Numbered from the stretch's first letter, positions 1 through 9,001 are shown. The stretch: DNA of 64,000 nt from Agrobacterium larrymoorei (GCF_005145045.1 NZ_CP039692.1:947501-1011500), one strand, 5' to 3'. Translations and numbers: made by a program. The notes: generated by a model not told the origin, from the letters alone.

Positions 1-2
1 TT

Positions 3-704
3 CAGGCGCAGCTAAAGCCAACGGATTCTCTTGAAGCCTTCTTCTCCGTGGAGGGGCCGGATGGAAAAGCAACGGAGAAATCCGAGCTGCTTTATGTGAA
101 TGCGAAATTTGGCGATAGCGAAACGCGCTTTTATCGCTTCCAGAATTCCGAAGACGGCAGTGTCGATTACTTCGATGGCCAAGGTAAGAGCATTCGTCAG
201 TTCCTGCTGCGCAATCCGGTTCCAAACGGACGCATGACGTCCGGCTTTGGCATGCGACGTCACCCCGTTCTGCGGTTCAGCCGCATGCATACCGGCACGG
301 ACTGGGCAGCACCCCGCGGAACGCCGATTATCGCGACAGGTAATGGCGTTGTTGAGAAGGCCGGATGGGCCTCCGGATATGGCAATCAGACGCTTATTCG
401 CCATGCCAACGGCTATGTCTCTTCTTACAACCACCAGAACGCCATTGCGAAAGGCGTGACGGAAGGCGCGCGTGTGACGCAGGGCCAAGTGATCGGCTAT
501 GTCGGGTCTACCGGTCTTTCGACGGGCGCGCATCTCCATTACGAATTGATCGTGAATGGTACGAAGGTTGACGCAATGAAGGTGCGTCTGCCGGGCGGAA
601 AGTCTCTGTCCGGCGAAGCGCTGGCGCGGTTCTCGGATGAGAAGCGCCGGATCGATACTCTCTTGAACATCGACGCCAAGGGCGAACAGGTCGCGAGCCG
701 CTAA
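3..704 (+). CDS. M23 (LytM) family metallopeptidase, C-terminal part
   Basis: The reading frame is already open at the first bases of the window, so the gene starts upstream and only about 233 C-terminal codons are visible. The visible part carries the LytM/M23 peptidase domain: NGRMTSGFGMRRHP, then the H...D zinc pair in RMHTGTDWAAPRGTPI, and the HLHYE motif near the end. Such enzymes cut peptidoglycan cross-bridges in the cell envelope, or activate amidases when catalytically dead; here the metal ligands look intact. The residues before the peptidase domain (sequences such as LLYVNAKFGDSETRFYRF) resemble the OapA/LytM-associated region of longer M23 proteins. The stop is 25 bp from the convergent cysA stop. 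Confidence 0.88.
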   Translation, partial: QAQLKPTDSLEAFFSVEGPDGKATEKSELLYVNAKFGDSETRFYRFQNSEDGSVDYFDGQGKSIRQFLLRNPVPNGRMTSGFGMRRHPVLRFSRMHTGTDWAAPRGTPIIATGNGVVEKAGWASGYGNQTLIRHANGYVSSYNHQNAIAKGVTEGARVTQGQVIGYVGSTGLSTGAHLHYELIVNGTKVDAMKVRLPGGKSLSGEALARFSDEKRRIDTLLNIDAKGEQVASR

Positions 705-729
705 GCGTTTCGCGTATCTGTCATCTCCT

Positions 730-1755
730 TTAAGAAGCCGGGAAAATCTTTGCGCGGCGTATAACGATGTGACCGTGATCGCCTGCCTCTACGGATGACT
801 CCGGTGGCACATCGAATTCAAGCAGATCGCCCTCTTTCGTCGTGGCGATGACCCTTCGCTCTCCTGCCCGATCAAGAACGCGCGTGACCTCTGCGGGAAT
901 ACCATCATGCAGATCCTCCCATTCCAGATCGGATGGGCGGGTATAAATCTCGACAGATCCGTCAGCCTGCCCATAGGCAAACGGTACCTCGGCATTTCCG
1001 ACATAGACCTTGCCGTTTCTCGCCACGCCGGAAACCTTGTTTGCATCACCGAGGAACTTCATGACGAACGCGCTATTGGGTTGACGGCAGACCTCCTTTG
1101 GAGTGCCCTGCTGCACGACCTCGCCCTGGTTTAAAATAACGACACGATCTGCAAGATCGAGAGCTTCTTCCTGATCGTGAGTAACGAAGATAGTGGTGAT
1201 GCCCAACTCATCATGGATTTCGCGCAGCCAGCGGCGCAGATCACGCCGAACATTTGCGTCGAGCGCTCCGAAGGGTTCGTCCAGCAACAGCACTTTGGGA
1301 TCGACAGAGAGGGCGCGAGCCAGCGCCACGCGCTGTCTCTGGCCACCTGAAATTTGCGCCGGAAATCGCTCGCCCAATCCTTCTAGCTTCACTAGCCGCA
1401 GCAGATCAGCGACACGCGTCTCTATTTCAGTCCTGCCCCGCTTCACCTTGGAAACCTTCATTCCGAAGGCGATGTTTTCCTTGAGCGTCATATGGGGAAA
1501 AAGCGCATAGTGCTGGAAGACGAAGCCGACCCCGCGATCGCGCACGGGAATATTGGTGGCGTCTTCATCGCCAAAATAAATATTGCCGCCGTCGGTATAT
1601 TCAAGCCCCGCGACCATGCGCAGGATGGTTGTTTTTCCAGAGCCTGACGGTCCCAGAAGGGCGAGAAGTTCACCGCTTTCAATGTCCAGCGAAAGATCGC
1701 GCACCGCGCGGAAGCTATCGAAGGTTTTCACCACGTTTTCGAGGCGGATTTTCAT
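730..1755 (-). CDS. cysA: Sulfate/thiosulfate ABC transporter ATPase CysA
   Basis: This is the nucleotide-binding subunit that powers sulfate or thiosulfate uptake at the inner membrane. It has 341 residues with Walker A (GPSGSGKTT, about 35-43), Q-loop (FVFQHYALFPHM), signature ISGGQRQR (about 135-141), Walker B VLLLDEP (about 155-161) and a C-terminal TOBE-like region of roughly 100 residues. The length and the order sbp-cysT-cysW-cysA fit the sulfate family rather than other CUT2-type importers. The ATG overlaps the cysW stop by 4 bp, so translation is probably coupled, and a GGAG lies about 9 nt upstream. It is the last gene of the minus-strand operon. Confidence 0.93.
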   Translation of the reverse strand: MKIRLENVVKTFDSFRAVRDLSLDIESGELLALLGPSGSGKTTILRMVAGLEYTDGGNIYFGDEDATNIPVRDRGVGFVFQHYALFPHMTLKENIAFGMKVSKVKRGRTEIETRVADLLRLVKLEGLGERFPAQISGGQRQRVALARALSVDPKVLLLDEPFGALDANVRRDLRRWLREIHDELGITTIFVTHDQEEALDLADRVVILNQGEVVQQGTPKEVCRQPNSAFVMKFLGDANKVSGVARNGKVYVGNAEVPFAYGQADGSVEIYTRPSDLEWEDLHDGIPAEVTRVLDRAGERRVIATTKEGDLLEFDVPPESSVEAGDHGHIVIRRAKIFPAS

Positions 1756-2645
1756 GGACTTGTCTCCGTGGTGAGAACGGTATCGGCACTGGTCTTCCTG
1801 CGACCGCGCCCGGCGCCGCGACGCTCCAGCGCAACTTTGGCAATGATGGTGATGACGGCGAGCGCCGCGAGGATCGAGGCGGAAGCGAACGCCCCGGCGG
1901 CTTGATAATCGTGATACAGAAGCTCGACATGCAAAGGCAACGTGTTCGTCTGGCCGCGAATATTGCCGGAAACGATGGACACCGCGCCGAATTCACCCAT
2001 GACACGGGCATTGCAGAGCACCACGCCGTAAAGCAATGCCCATTTGATGTTGGGCAAGGTGACGGAAAAGAATGTGCGCCAACCGGAAGCGCCGAGCGAT
2101 GTGGCGGCTTCTTCGAGATCGCGCCCCTGTGCCTGCATAAGGGGGATCAACTCGCGAGCGACGAAAGGCGCCGTGACGAACATGGACGCAATGACGATTC
2201 CCGGCAGAGCAAAAAGTATTTTTATCTCGTAGGCATCCAGCAGAGGACCGAAGAGACCCTGCAGGCCATAGACGAAAAGATAGGCGACACCCGCAACGAT
2301 TGGGGAGATGGAAAAGGGTATCTCGACAATGACCAGAAGGAAGCGTTTGCCCCAGAAGTCGAACTTCGTGATCGACCACGCCGCAGCAATGCCGAAAAGC
2401 GTATTGATCGGCACTGCGATCAGCGCCGTGATCACTGTCAGCATGATGGCGTGGCGCGTATCGGGATGGTTGATCGTTGCTGCGTAAGTCTTCCAGCCCT
2501 GCGAGAAGGCTTCGACCGCAATGATCAAAAGGGGTGCGACGACCAGAAACGCCCCGATGACGAGAACGAAGGCGATCAGGCTGCGACGAACCCACGGCGT
2601 ATCACCCACGCGCGGCGGTTTGCGATGTGCTGAAACTGCGCTCAT
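1752..2645 (-). CDS. cysW: Sulfate ABC transporter permease CysW
   Basis: Inner-membrane permease of 297 residues with about six hydrophobic segments and the inner-membrane EAA loop (EEAATSLGASGWRTFFSVTLP, near 160-180) that docks on CysA. It pairs with CysT to form the sulfate channel. The end is rich in Arg/Lys and Thr and is not conserved in appearance. The ATG has a good AAGGAG 8 nt upstream and starts 3 nt after the cysT stop, so cysT, cysW and cysA form one tight unit. CysW is distinguished from CysT by operon position and by sequences such as the NIRGQTNTLPLHVE segment. Confidence 0.92.
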   Translation of the reverse strand: MSAVSAHRKPPRVGDTPWVRRSLIAFVLVIGAFLVVAPLLIIAVEAFSQGWKTYAATINHPDTRHAIMLTVITALIAVPINTLFGIAAAWSITKFDFWGKRFLLVIVEIPFSISPIVAGVAYLFVYGLQGLFGPLLDAYEIKILFALPGIVIASMFVTAPFVARELIPLMQAQGRDLEEAATSLGASGWRTFFSVTLPNIKWALLYGVVLCNARVMGEFGAVSIVSGNIRGQTNTLPLHVELLYHDYQAAGAFASASILAALAVITIIAKVALERRGAGRGRRKTSADTVLTTETSP

Positions 2646-2648
2646 TCG

Positions 2649-3470
2649 TCAGCTCCTTACCGTATAACGCAAGGCACGAGCCTGAAGATAATTGGTGACC
2701 GCAAGCATGACGAAGGCGGTGATCAGCAGCACGGAGGCGATGGCGGCTGCGGCCTGATAATCATATTCCTCCAGACGGATGAAGATCAGCAGCGCGGTAA
2801 TCTCAGTTGAAAAGGGCTGGTTTCCGGCGATGAAAATGATCGCGCCGAATTCTCCCAGACTACGGGCGAAGGAGAGCGACAGGCCCGCAAGAAGTGCAGG
2901 CGTCAGGAGTGGGAGAATAACCTTGCGGAAGATTTCCAGATCGGACCCGCCCAGAGATTGCGCCGCCTCTTCCAAAGCGGGATCGAGATCCTCGAGCACA
3001 GGCTGGACCGTGCGAACGATGAAAGGCAGGCTGGTAAAGGCCATCGCGACCATAATGCCCAGCGGCGTATAAGCGACCTTGATGCCGAACTGCGCCAGCA
3101 CCGATCCGAACCAGCCATTTCCAGCAAAGAGAGCCGTCAGCGCGATACCGGCAACGGCAGTGGGCAGCGCAAACGGCAGGTCAACGATTGCATCGACGAC
3201 GCGCCAGCCAGGAAACCGGTAGCGCGTCAAAACCCAGGCAAGTGCCAGACCGAAAACGACATTGAAAACCGTCGCGGCTAAAGCGCAGAGAACGGTTACG
3301 CGGTAGCTGGCAACGGCGCGCGGAGAGGAAATGATCGACCAGTATTCCGCAGGGCCGAGGCTTGCCGCTTTGAAGACCAGTGCTGCAAGCGGCAGAACGA
3401 CGATGATGCCGACGTAAAGCAGGGTGACACCAAGCGAAAGCCTGAGCCCAGGCAAGACATTTCGTTTCAA
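2649..3470 (-). CDS. cysT: Sulfate ABC transporter permease CysT (CysU)
   Basis: Inner-membrane permease partner of CysW, with several hydrophobic helices and the EAA loop EEAAQSLGGSDLEIFRKVILP (roughly 175-195). An ATG at 3527 would add 19 residues (MPRSQVSDAACAQCFKGAG) that look unlike the family and have no ribosome binding site. I prefer the TTG at 3470, giving protein KRNVLPGLRLSLG..., because AAGGGGG sits 6 nt before it and 273 residues fits CysT proteins. It follows sbp after about 150 bp that contain a hairpin, which may lower permease expression relative to the binding protein. Confidence 0.85.
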   Translation of the reverse strand: MKRNVLPGLRLSLGVTLLYVGIIVVLPLAALVFKAASLGPAEYWSIISSPRAVASYRVTVLCALAATVFNVVFGLALAWVLTRYRFPGWRVVDAIVDLPFALPTAVAGIALTALFAGNGWFGSVLAQFGIKVAYTPLGIMVAMAFTSLPFIVRTVQPVLEDLDPALEEAAQSLGGSDLEIFRKVILPLLTPALLAGLSLSFARSLGEFGAIIFIAGNQPFSTEITALLIFIRLEEYDYQAAAAIASVLLITAFVMLAVTNYLQARALRYTVRS

Positions 3471-3583
3471 ACCCGCCCCCTTGAAGCATTGCGCGCATGC
3501 CGCGTCGCTGACTTGCGACCTCGGCATGCGCCAGAAAAAATGGAAGCACCGCTACCAATTTGGTCGCGCGCTCAAGACCGAAA

Positions 3584-3613
3584 ATCGACCCGGCGGAAAC
3601 CCTCCGGGTCGAT
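3584..3613 (-). terminator. Intercistronic hairpin between sbp and cysT
   Basis: A perfect 10-bp inverted repeat (ATCGACCCGG / CCGGGTCGAT) with a 10-nt loop lies 24 nt after the sbp stop. Reading the minus strand, the stem is followed by only a short T run (TTTTCGG). It is best read as a partial terminator or 3'-end stabiliser that makes more binding protein than permease, a common arrangement in ABC importer operons. Confidence 0.5.
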
Positions 3614-3637
3614 GAAATGGCTCTTCAGATGAAGCGA

Positions 3638-4624
3638 TTAGCGGTTGCCGTAAAGCGTATCAAGCTTGCCGCCGGATGCGAAATGCTCTTTTTGAATCTT
3701 GTCCCAGCCGCCGAAAACATCATTGACGTTGACGAGGCGAATTTCCGGGAATTGACCCTTGAACTCAGCGGCAATTTTCTGATCGTGAACGCGGTGGCCG
3801 AATTCCGCAGCGATTCGCTGACCTTCTTCCGTGTAAAGGAAGCCGAGATATGATTTTGCCAGTTCACGCGAACCGCGCTTGTCCACAACCTTGTCGACAA
3901 TGGCGACCGGGAATTCGGACAAAAGGCTGACGGAAGGGACCACGCCCTCGAACTTGTCCGTACCATATTGCTTGGCGATGCCGCGCGTTTCTGCTTCGAA
4001 CGTGATCAGCACATCGCCGATTTCACGCTCAACGAATGTCGTGGTCGCAGCGCGGCCTCCGGTATCGAAAACAGGAACGTTTGCGAAGATTTTCTTGATG
4101 AACTCATCCACCTTTGCCTCATCACCGTTGAACTTCTCCTTGGCGAAAGCGGCTGCCGCGAGATAGGTGTAGCGGGCATTGCCGGAGGTTTTCGGGTTCG
4201 GGAACACGATCTTCACATCGTCACGAACGAGATCGTCCCAATCCTTGATGTTCTTGGGGTTGCCCTTGCGAACGAGGAAAGACGGGAAGGAGTAGAAGGG
4301 CGAAGCGTCGTTGGGGAAATCCTTCTGCCAATCGGCGGAAACGAAGCCCTGCTTCACGAGGAAATCGATGTCCGTGACCTGATTGAACGTCACCACGTCG
4401 GCAGCCAGACCTTCAACGATGGCTCGCGCCTGCTTGGATGTGCCCGCATGCGACTGATCGATGGTGACGCCGGGATGAGCCTTGATGAAGGCTTCGTTTT
4501 CCGCTGCGAAGATTTCGCGTGCGACATCATAGGATGCGTTGAGAAGCGTCTTTGGCTCCTCTGCATGGCTGGCTGTTGAAATCAGTGCCGCGATTGCAGC
4601 GCCGATAAGTGCGATCCGTTTCAT
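3638..4624 (-). CDS. sbp: Periplasmic sulfate-binding protein
   Basis: Captures sulfate (or thiosulfate) in the periplasm for the CysTWA importer. From the chosen ATG it has 328 residues: a Sec signal peptide (MKRIALIGAAIAALISTASHA, cleavage near 21) followed by ASYDVAREIFAAENEAF, the typical start of Sbp/CysP proteins, and motifs QSHAGTSKQ and NPKTSGNARY that line the anion pocket. A longer in-frame start at 4699 exists, but AGGGGG 7 nt before 4624 and the signal peptide settle the start. It is the first gene of the operon sbp-cysT-cysW-cysA; no sulfur-regulator site was recognised upstream. Whether sulfate or thiosulfate is preferred cannot be read. Confidence 0.92.
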   Translation of the reverse strand: MKRIALIGAAIAALISTASHAEEPKTLLNASYDVAREIFAAENEAFIKAHPGVTIDQSHAGTSKQARAIVEGLAADVVTFNQVTDIDFLVKQGFVSADWQKDFPNDASPFYSFPSFLVRKGNPKNIKDWDDLVRDDVKIVFPNPKTSGNARYTYLAAAAFAKEKFNGDEAKVDEFIKKIFANVPVFDTGGRAATTTFVEREIGDVLITFEAETRGIAKQYGTDKFEGVVPSVSLLSEFPVAIVDKVVDKRGSRELAKSYLGFLYTEEGQRIAAEFGHRVHDQKIAAEFKGQFPEIRLVNVNDVFGGWDKIQKEHFASGGKLDTLYGNR

Positions 4625-4768
4625 ATTGCCCCCTGCAACTCCAATTGAGAGGGAAGATAGACAAGGAAGGATATGCGCGCGAGAAACCCTGCTCCTCACG
4701 CAAGCCGGTTCGGGGAAAGTTAAACTCCCAAATGCCCGCTTCTCGCAGTTATTTTCTGCGTGCCAGAA

Positions 4769-5836
4769 TCAAAGCCGATGATCCGGAAAAAGGGGCGCAG
4801 CGCTTGGCTTAAGGTAAGACGCAATATCGCTCTCAGTCACATCGGCCAGCGAAGACGGCTTCCACTGAGGATTGCGGTCCTTGTCCACAAGCGCCGCCCT
4901 TACTCCCTCGTAAAAATCGTGGCGCCGCAATATCTCGCATCCCGCCGCAAACTCACGCTCCAGACACTCCACCAGGCCGGAGCTATCGCGCCCCTTGCGC
5001 AACAGAAGAAGCGTCAGCTTCAGGCTGGTGGGGGATCGCATGTTCAGAAGGGCGAGGCTTTCGCGGGCGAAATCGTCATCGCGTTTTTCCAGTTCGGCGA
5101 TGATGTCTTCCACTTGATCGAAGCGGAAAGCCTCATTGATGAGCGCTTGATTGCGCTGCAGCACACTCTCGTCCGGCGCGGTCGCGAAATGCCTGATCAC
5201 CTGATCGACATTATCTTCATTTGAAACCTCTGAGAGGCCATCGATCAGTTTCGAAAGTTCTTGTGATGGGACGTGGTAATCTGCAAGCCCCGCATAGAGG
5301 GCATCGGCTGCACCGATTTCCTTTCCGGTCAAACCCAACCACGTTCCGGCCTCTCCGGGGGCCTTGGGCAAAAGCCAGGTCGCGCCGACATCGGGAAAAT
5401 ACCCGATGGCGGTTTCGGGCATGGCGAGCCGCGTCCGCTCCGTGACGATGCGATGGCTTCCATGGGCGGAGATGCCGACGCCGCCACCCATGACGATACC
5501 GTCCATCAGCGCGACGAACGGCTTGGAATAGTGCGAGATCAGGTAATTGAGCGGAAATTCATCGCGCCAGAACCGGGTGCGCTCCTCCTCCGATGCAGCG
5601 CGGGCGCTATAAATCTGGCGTACATCGCCCCCGGCGCAGAGACCGCGTTCGCCTTCCCCCAGAAGTATCACGCATTTTACGGCTGAATCCCGTTCGAAAC
5701 GCTCCAGCGCCGCTCTCATCTCGTGCACCATGGCAAGCGTCAGGCTGTTGATGGCTTTCGGTCTGTTGAGCCTGATGATGCCTGCCGCGCCGCGCCTCTC
5801 GGTGACGACATCCGTATCGGCAAAATTATTTTGCAT
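4769..5836 (-). CDS. 3-hydroxyisobutyryl-CoA hydrolase (enoyl-CoA hydratase/isomerase fold)
   Basis: Probably hydrolyses 3-hydroxyisobutyryl-CoA to 3-hydroxyisobutyrate in valine breakdown (cytosol). The 355-residue length, the crotonase-fold oxyanion motif GGDVRQIY (near 68-75) and the GGGVGISAHGSHRIVTERTRLAMPET region are typical of HIBCH rather than of shorter (about 260 residue) enoyl-CoA hydratases. The start has GGGAGGAG 6 nt upstream. It is transcribed alone: sbp follows about 145 bp downstream on the same strand, and a DUF2934 gene diverges upstream. Some proteins of this family act on other beta-hydroxyacyl-CoAs, so the substrate is inferred from family only. Confidence 0.85.
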   Translation of the reverse strand: MQNNFADTDVVTERRGAAGIIRLNRPKAINSLTLAMVHEMRAALERFERDSAVKCVILLGEGERGLCAGGDVRQIYSARAASEEERTRFWRDEFPLNYLISHYSKPFVALMDGIVMGGGVGISAHGSHRIVTERTRLAMPETAIGYFPDVGATWLLPKAPGEAGTWLGLTGKEIGAADALYAGLADYHVPSQELSKLIDGLSEVSNEDNVDQVIRHFATAPDESVLQRNQALINEAFRFDQVEDIIAELEKRDDDFARESLALLNMRSPTSLKLTLLLLRKGRDSSGLVECLEREFAAGCEILRRHDFYEGVRAALVDKDRNPQWKPSSLADVTESDIASYLKPSAAPLFPDHRL

Positions 5837-6113
5837 GAGGCTCCTCCCAAATCGTGTCTGCGCAGTTTGGAGATCGCGGCGGCATCACGCAACGTTTATC
5901 GAAAGGAATTGACGCAGATCATGACCCGCCTCGTTGAATAAGGTAAACAAACAACAACCATAGCGTTATTGCAATGCAGCAAATTCACTTGACCGTCCCT
6001 CGAATCGTGGCATCTAATACAAGAAAAAAGACCGCCGCTCATTCCTGTCCAGCGCTGCCGCCGGACCACGCAGAACGCCCTGACGGGCATCGACGTCACT
6101 ACAGGAGATAGAC

Positions 6114-6356
6114 ATGCAGGTTTCAGAATACGAGTGGATCAGTAAGCGGGCTTATACACTTTGGGAAAGCGAAGGGCATCCGCACGGGCGCGACGCCGAA
6201 CACTGGGAACAGGCGAAAAAAGAATTCGCGTTGATGGAAAATACCAAGGCTACCAAACCCGCACACCGCAAAAAGGGCGAAGTCAAAGTGGCCACCCTTG
6301 GAGAAGAAGCGGCAAAGCCGAAGACGCGGGCACGCAAGGTCGCAGGGGCCAAGTAA
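6114..6356 (+). CDS. DUF2934 small protein
   Basis: An 80-residue protein with the short N-terminal DUF2934 signature (ISKRAYTLWESEGHPHGRDAEHW), followed by a Lys/Ala-rich basic tail (KPKTRARKVAGAK). The family is widespread in rhizobia; its function is unknown to me. The basic tail suggests nucleic-acid contact, but that is inference. The start has AGGAG 8 nt upstream. It stands alone between divergent and convergent neighbours, with a 277-bp upstream region in which I see no EcfG-type promoter. Confidence 0.8.
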   Translation: MQVSEYEWISKRAYTLWESEGHPHGRDAEHWEQAKKEFALMENTKATKPAHRKKGEVKVATLGEEAAKPKTRARKVAGAK

Positions 6357-6382
6357 CCGGATAAAGCATCGAACGACACAAA

Positions 6383-6407
6383 CAAAAAAGCCCCGGCATG
6401 CGGGGCT
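6383..6407 (-). terminator. Rho-independent terminator after carboxyspermidine dehydrogenase
   Basis: Stem AGCCCCG (6389-6395) and CGGGGCT (6401-6407) with a 5-nt loop. On the minus strand the stem is followed by TTTTTTGTTT, 23 nt beyond the stop of the dehydrogenase gene. It can also stop the plus-strand DUF2934 transcript in part, but the T run is on the minus side. Confidence 0.85.
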
Positions 6408-6429
6408 TCAATGTGTCTCGAATGGCTGA

Positions 6430-7668
6430 TCAGAAGGTCAGCGCACGGTCGCCATTCTCATCCTTGATGCGGCTTGGAAGGCCGATTCTGTTCAGGATGT
6501 TGAGGAATGGCTGCGGCGGAAGCTCTTCCACATTCGCCATCTGCTTCACGTCCCACTCACCGGTGGCAATGAGCATGGCGGCGGCGACGGGCGGAACACC
6601 GGCAGTGTAGGAAATGCCCTGAGAGCCGACTTCTTCATAGGCTTCCTTGTGGTCAGCCACGTTGTAGATGAAGACTTCCTTTTCCTTGCCGTCCTTCGTG
6701 CCCTTGACGATATCGCCAATGCAGGTCTTGCCGACATAATCGGGCGCCAGCGAAGACGGATCGGGCAGCACGGCCTTGACCACCTTCAGCGGAACGACTT
6801 CCAGACCTTCTGCCGTCGTGACAGGCTTTTCGGAGAGCAGACCAAGATTGTTCAGCACGGTGAAAACATTGATGTAGTGATCACCGAAGCCCATCCAGAA
6901 ACGCACATCCGCACCGTCCATGTTCTTCGACAGCGAGTGCACTTCGTCGTGGCCGGTCATATAGGCCTTCTGCTTGCCGACGACCGGCAGATCGAATTCC
7001 TGACCGACTTCGAACATCTGGTTCGTCTGCCACTGGCCTTTCTGCCAGGAATAGACGACGCCGGTAAATTCGCGGAAGTTGATTTCCGGGTCGAAGTTGG
7101 TGGAGAACCAGCGGCCATGGCTACCGGCATTGATATCGACGATATCGACCGAGCTGACCTTGTCGAAATACTCATCCTTGGCAAGACGTGCATAGGCGTT
7201 TACCACGCCTGGGTCGAAGCCGACTCCGAGAATGGCGGTGACGCCCTTTTCCTTGCATTCCGCGGCGCGCTTCCACTCGTAGTTTCCGTACCAAGGCGGC
7301 GTTTCGCAGATTTTCGTGGGATCCTCGTGGATCGCCGTATCCATATAGGCAACACCCGTGTCCATGCAGGCCTGAAGAACGGACATATTGACGAAGGCAG
7401 AACCGACGTTGATGACGATCTGGACGCCGGTCTTTTCAATCAAGGCTTTCGTCGCCTCGATATCCATCGCGTCCAGCGCATGGGCTTCAAGTTTCACCTC
7501 GGTCTTGAGGCTCTTCTTTTCACGTACGGATTCGACAATCGTGCGGCACTTTTCAACGGTGCGTGACGCAATATGAATGTCTCCCAATACATCGCTATTC
7601 TGGGCGCACTTATGGGCTACGACCTGTGCTACGCCACCGGCGCCGATGATGAGAACGTTCTTCTTCAT
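6430..7668 (-). CDS. Carboxy(nor)spermidine dehydrogenase (saccharopine dehydrogenase family)
   Basis: Reductively condenses putrescine (or diaminopropane) with aspartate semialdehyde to carboxyspermidine (or carboxynorspermidine), using NAD(P)H in the cytosol. The 412-residue protein starts with a Rossmann motif (VLIIGAGGVAQVVAHKC, about 4-20) and carries the family segments VGFDPGVVNAYARLA and DINAGSHGRWFSTNFDPE. The decarboxylase gene lies just upstream on the same strand, so the pair forms the alternative spermidine pathway described in Agrobacterium and Vibrio. AGGAGG lies about 11 nt before the ATG. No speD or speE gene is seen in the window. The exact diamine substrate cannot be read from sequence. 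Confidence 0.9.
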   Translation of the reverse strand: MKKNVLIIGAGGVAQVVAHKCAQNSDVLGDIHIASRTVEKCRTIVESVREKKSLKTEVKLEAHALDAMDIEATKALIEKTGVQIVINVGSAFVNMSVLQACMDTGVAYMDTAIHEDPTKICETPPWYGNYEWKRAAECKEKGVTAILGVGFDPGVVNAYARLAKDEYFDKVSSVDIVDINAGSHGRWFSTNFDPEINFREFTGVVYSWQKGQWQTNQMFEVGQEFDLPVVGKQKAYMTGHDEVHSLSKNMDGADVRFWMGFGDHYINVFTVLNNLGLLSEKPVTTAEGLEVVPLKVVKAVLPDPSSLAPDYVGKTCIGDIVKGTKDGKEKEVFIYNVADHKEAYEEVGSQGISYTAGVPPVAAAMLIATGEWDVKQMANVEELPPQPFLNILNRIGLPSRIKDENGDRALTF

Positions 7669-7725
7669 TTCAGGTGATGCCTCCTTTTCCCCGCAGGGAT
7701 GGCTTGTTGAATGAGGGTTTTACAA

Positions 7726-7742
7726 GCGTTCCTTTGGAACGC
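7726..7742 (-). other. Intercistronic hairpin in the spermidine pair
   Basis: Perfect 7-bp stem GCGTTCC / GGAACGC with a 3-nt loop, 4 nt after the decarboxylase stop and about 58 nt before the dehydrogenase start. It has no clear T run, so it may be a weak attenuator or a 3'-end stabiliser. Confidence 0.4.
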
Positions 7743-7746
7743 GCTG

Positions 7747-8844
7747 TTACGACAGACTTTGCTGGTAGTCAGTAAAGTCGAACTCGCGAACGGTGCGAAT
7801 GCTCCCGTCCAATTCCTTGATGGCGATGGCCGGCATCTTGACGCCGTTGAACCAGTTTTTCTTGACCATCGTATAACCGGCTGCATCCTGGAAGGAGATG
7901 CGGTCGCCGATCTTCAGCTCGTCGCCGAATTTGAACTCGCCGAAAACATCGCCCGCGAGACAGGACTTGCCGCAGACCATGTACGGATGCTCACCTTCAT
8001 TGGGAGCAACCTTGGCGCTTTCGCGGTAGATCAACAGATCCAGCATATGGGCTTCGATGGAGCTATCGACAATGGCGAGGTTCTTGCCGTTGAACAGCGT
8101 GTCGAGAACCGTCACTTCCAGTGTCGTGCTCTTGGTGATCGAAGCTTCGCCCGGCTCCAGATAGACCTGTACGCTGTATTTGTCCGAAAACGCCCTGAGC
8201 CGATCGCAGAACTGGTCCAGCGGATAGTTTTCGCCGGTGAAGTGGATGCCGCCGCCGAGGCTCACCCATTCTGCGCGTGACAGAAGCGAACCGAACTTCT
8301 CTTCGATCTGCGTCAGCATGCGGTCGAACAGGCCGAAATCGCTGTTTTCGCAATTGTTGTGGATCATGAAGCCGGAGATAAGGTCCATGACCTTTTCCAC
8401 CTTGGCGACATCCCATTCGCCGAGACGGCTGAATGGACGCGCCGGGTCGGCCAGATCGAATGTGGAGGAACTGACCTGCGGGTTCAGGCGAAGGCCGCGC
8501 ACGATGCCGGAAGCCTTGTCGCCAAAGCGCTCCAGCTGGCTGATCGAGTTGAAGATGATCTTGTCCGCATGGGAGACGACTTCATCGATCTCGTAATCGG
8601 CATAGGCAACGGAATAGGCATGTGTTTCGCCGCCGAACTTCTCATGGCCGAGCCGCACTTCATAGAGAGAAGAAGAGGTGGTGCCATCCATGTACTGCGC
8701 CATGAAATCGAACACCGACCATGTGGCGAAACACTTCAGCGCCAGAAGGGCCTTGGCGCCGGATTTTTCGCGCACATAGGCAATCTTCTCCATGTTGCGG
8801 AGTAGCTTCGTTTTGTCGATCAAATAGTAAGGTGTCTGCAGCAT
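7747..8844 (-). CDS. nspC: Carboxy(nor)spermidine decarboxylase
   Basis: PLP enzyme of the alanine-racemase-fold (type III) decarboxylase family that removes CO2 from carboxyspermidine to give spermidine. It has 365 residues; the Schiff-base lysine is the K in KALLALKCFATW (about 37), the glycine-rich region is EWVSLGGGIHFTGENYPL, and the C-terminal CAGPVC-like position reads VCGKSCLAGDVFGEF, with the active-site cysteine. It is the first gene of a two-gene unit with the dehydrogenase. No convincing Shine-Dalgarno is seen before the ATG at 8844. It diverges from the DUF883 gene across a 200-bp region. Confidence 0.9.
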   Translation of the reverse strand: MLQTPYYLIDKTKLLRNMEKIAYVREKSGAKALLALKCFATWSVFDFMAQYMDGTTSSSLYEVRLGHEKFGGETHAYSVAYADYEIDEVVSHADKIIFNSISQLERFGDKASGIVRGLRLNPQVSSSTFDLADPARPFSRLGEWDVAKVEKVMDLISGFMIHNNCENSDFGLFDRMLTQIEEKFGSLLSRAEWVSLGGGIHFTGENYPLDQFCDRLRAFSDKYSVQVYLEPGEASITKSTTLEVTVLDTLFNGKNLAIVDSSIEAHMLDLLIYRESAKVAPNEGEHPYMVCGKSCLAGDVFGEFKFGDELKIGDRISFQDAAGYTMVKKNWFNGVKMPAIAIKELDGSIRTVREFDFTDYQQSLS

Positions 8845-8976
8845 CGGCCAATTACGTCGTTCGATTGATGGAGATCATGGGGATCATTTTCCCGGCCTTA
8901 TATGATGCTTGTGACAGGAAAACAAACCCGCAGCATGCAATTGCAAAGATTCTGGCCTTTCTTCGTTAATCGGCCG

Positions 8977-9001
8977 GGAACCAATCGAGTTGGGCAGCGT
9001 T
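8977..9001 (+). promoter_or_regulatory. EcfG (general stress sigma) promoter
   Basis: GGAAC (8977-8981), 16-nt spacer, CGTT (8998-9001): an exact match to the alphaproteobacterial GSR promoter consensus. It points at the DUF883 gene, whose ATG is 45 nt beyond the -10 element. Confidence 0.85.
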
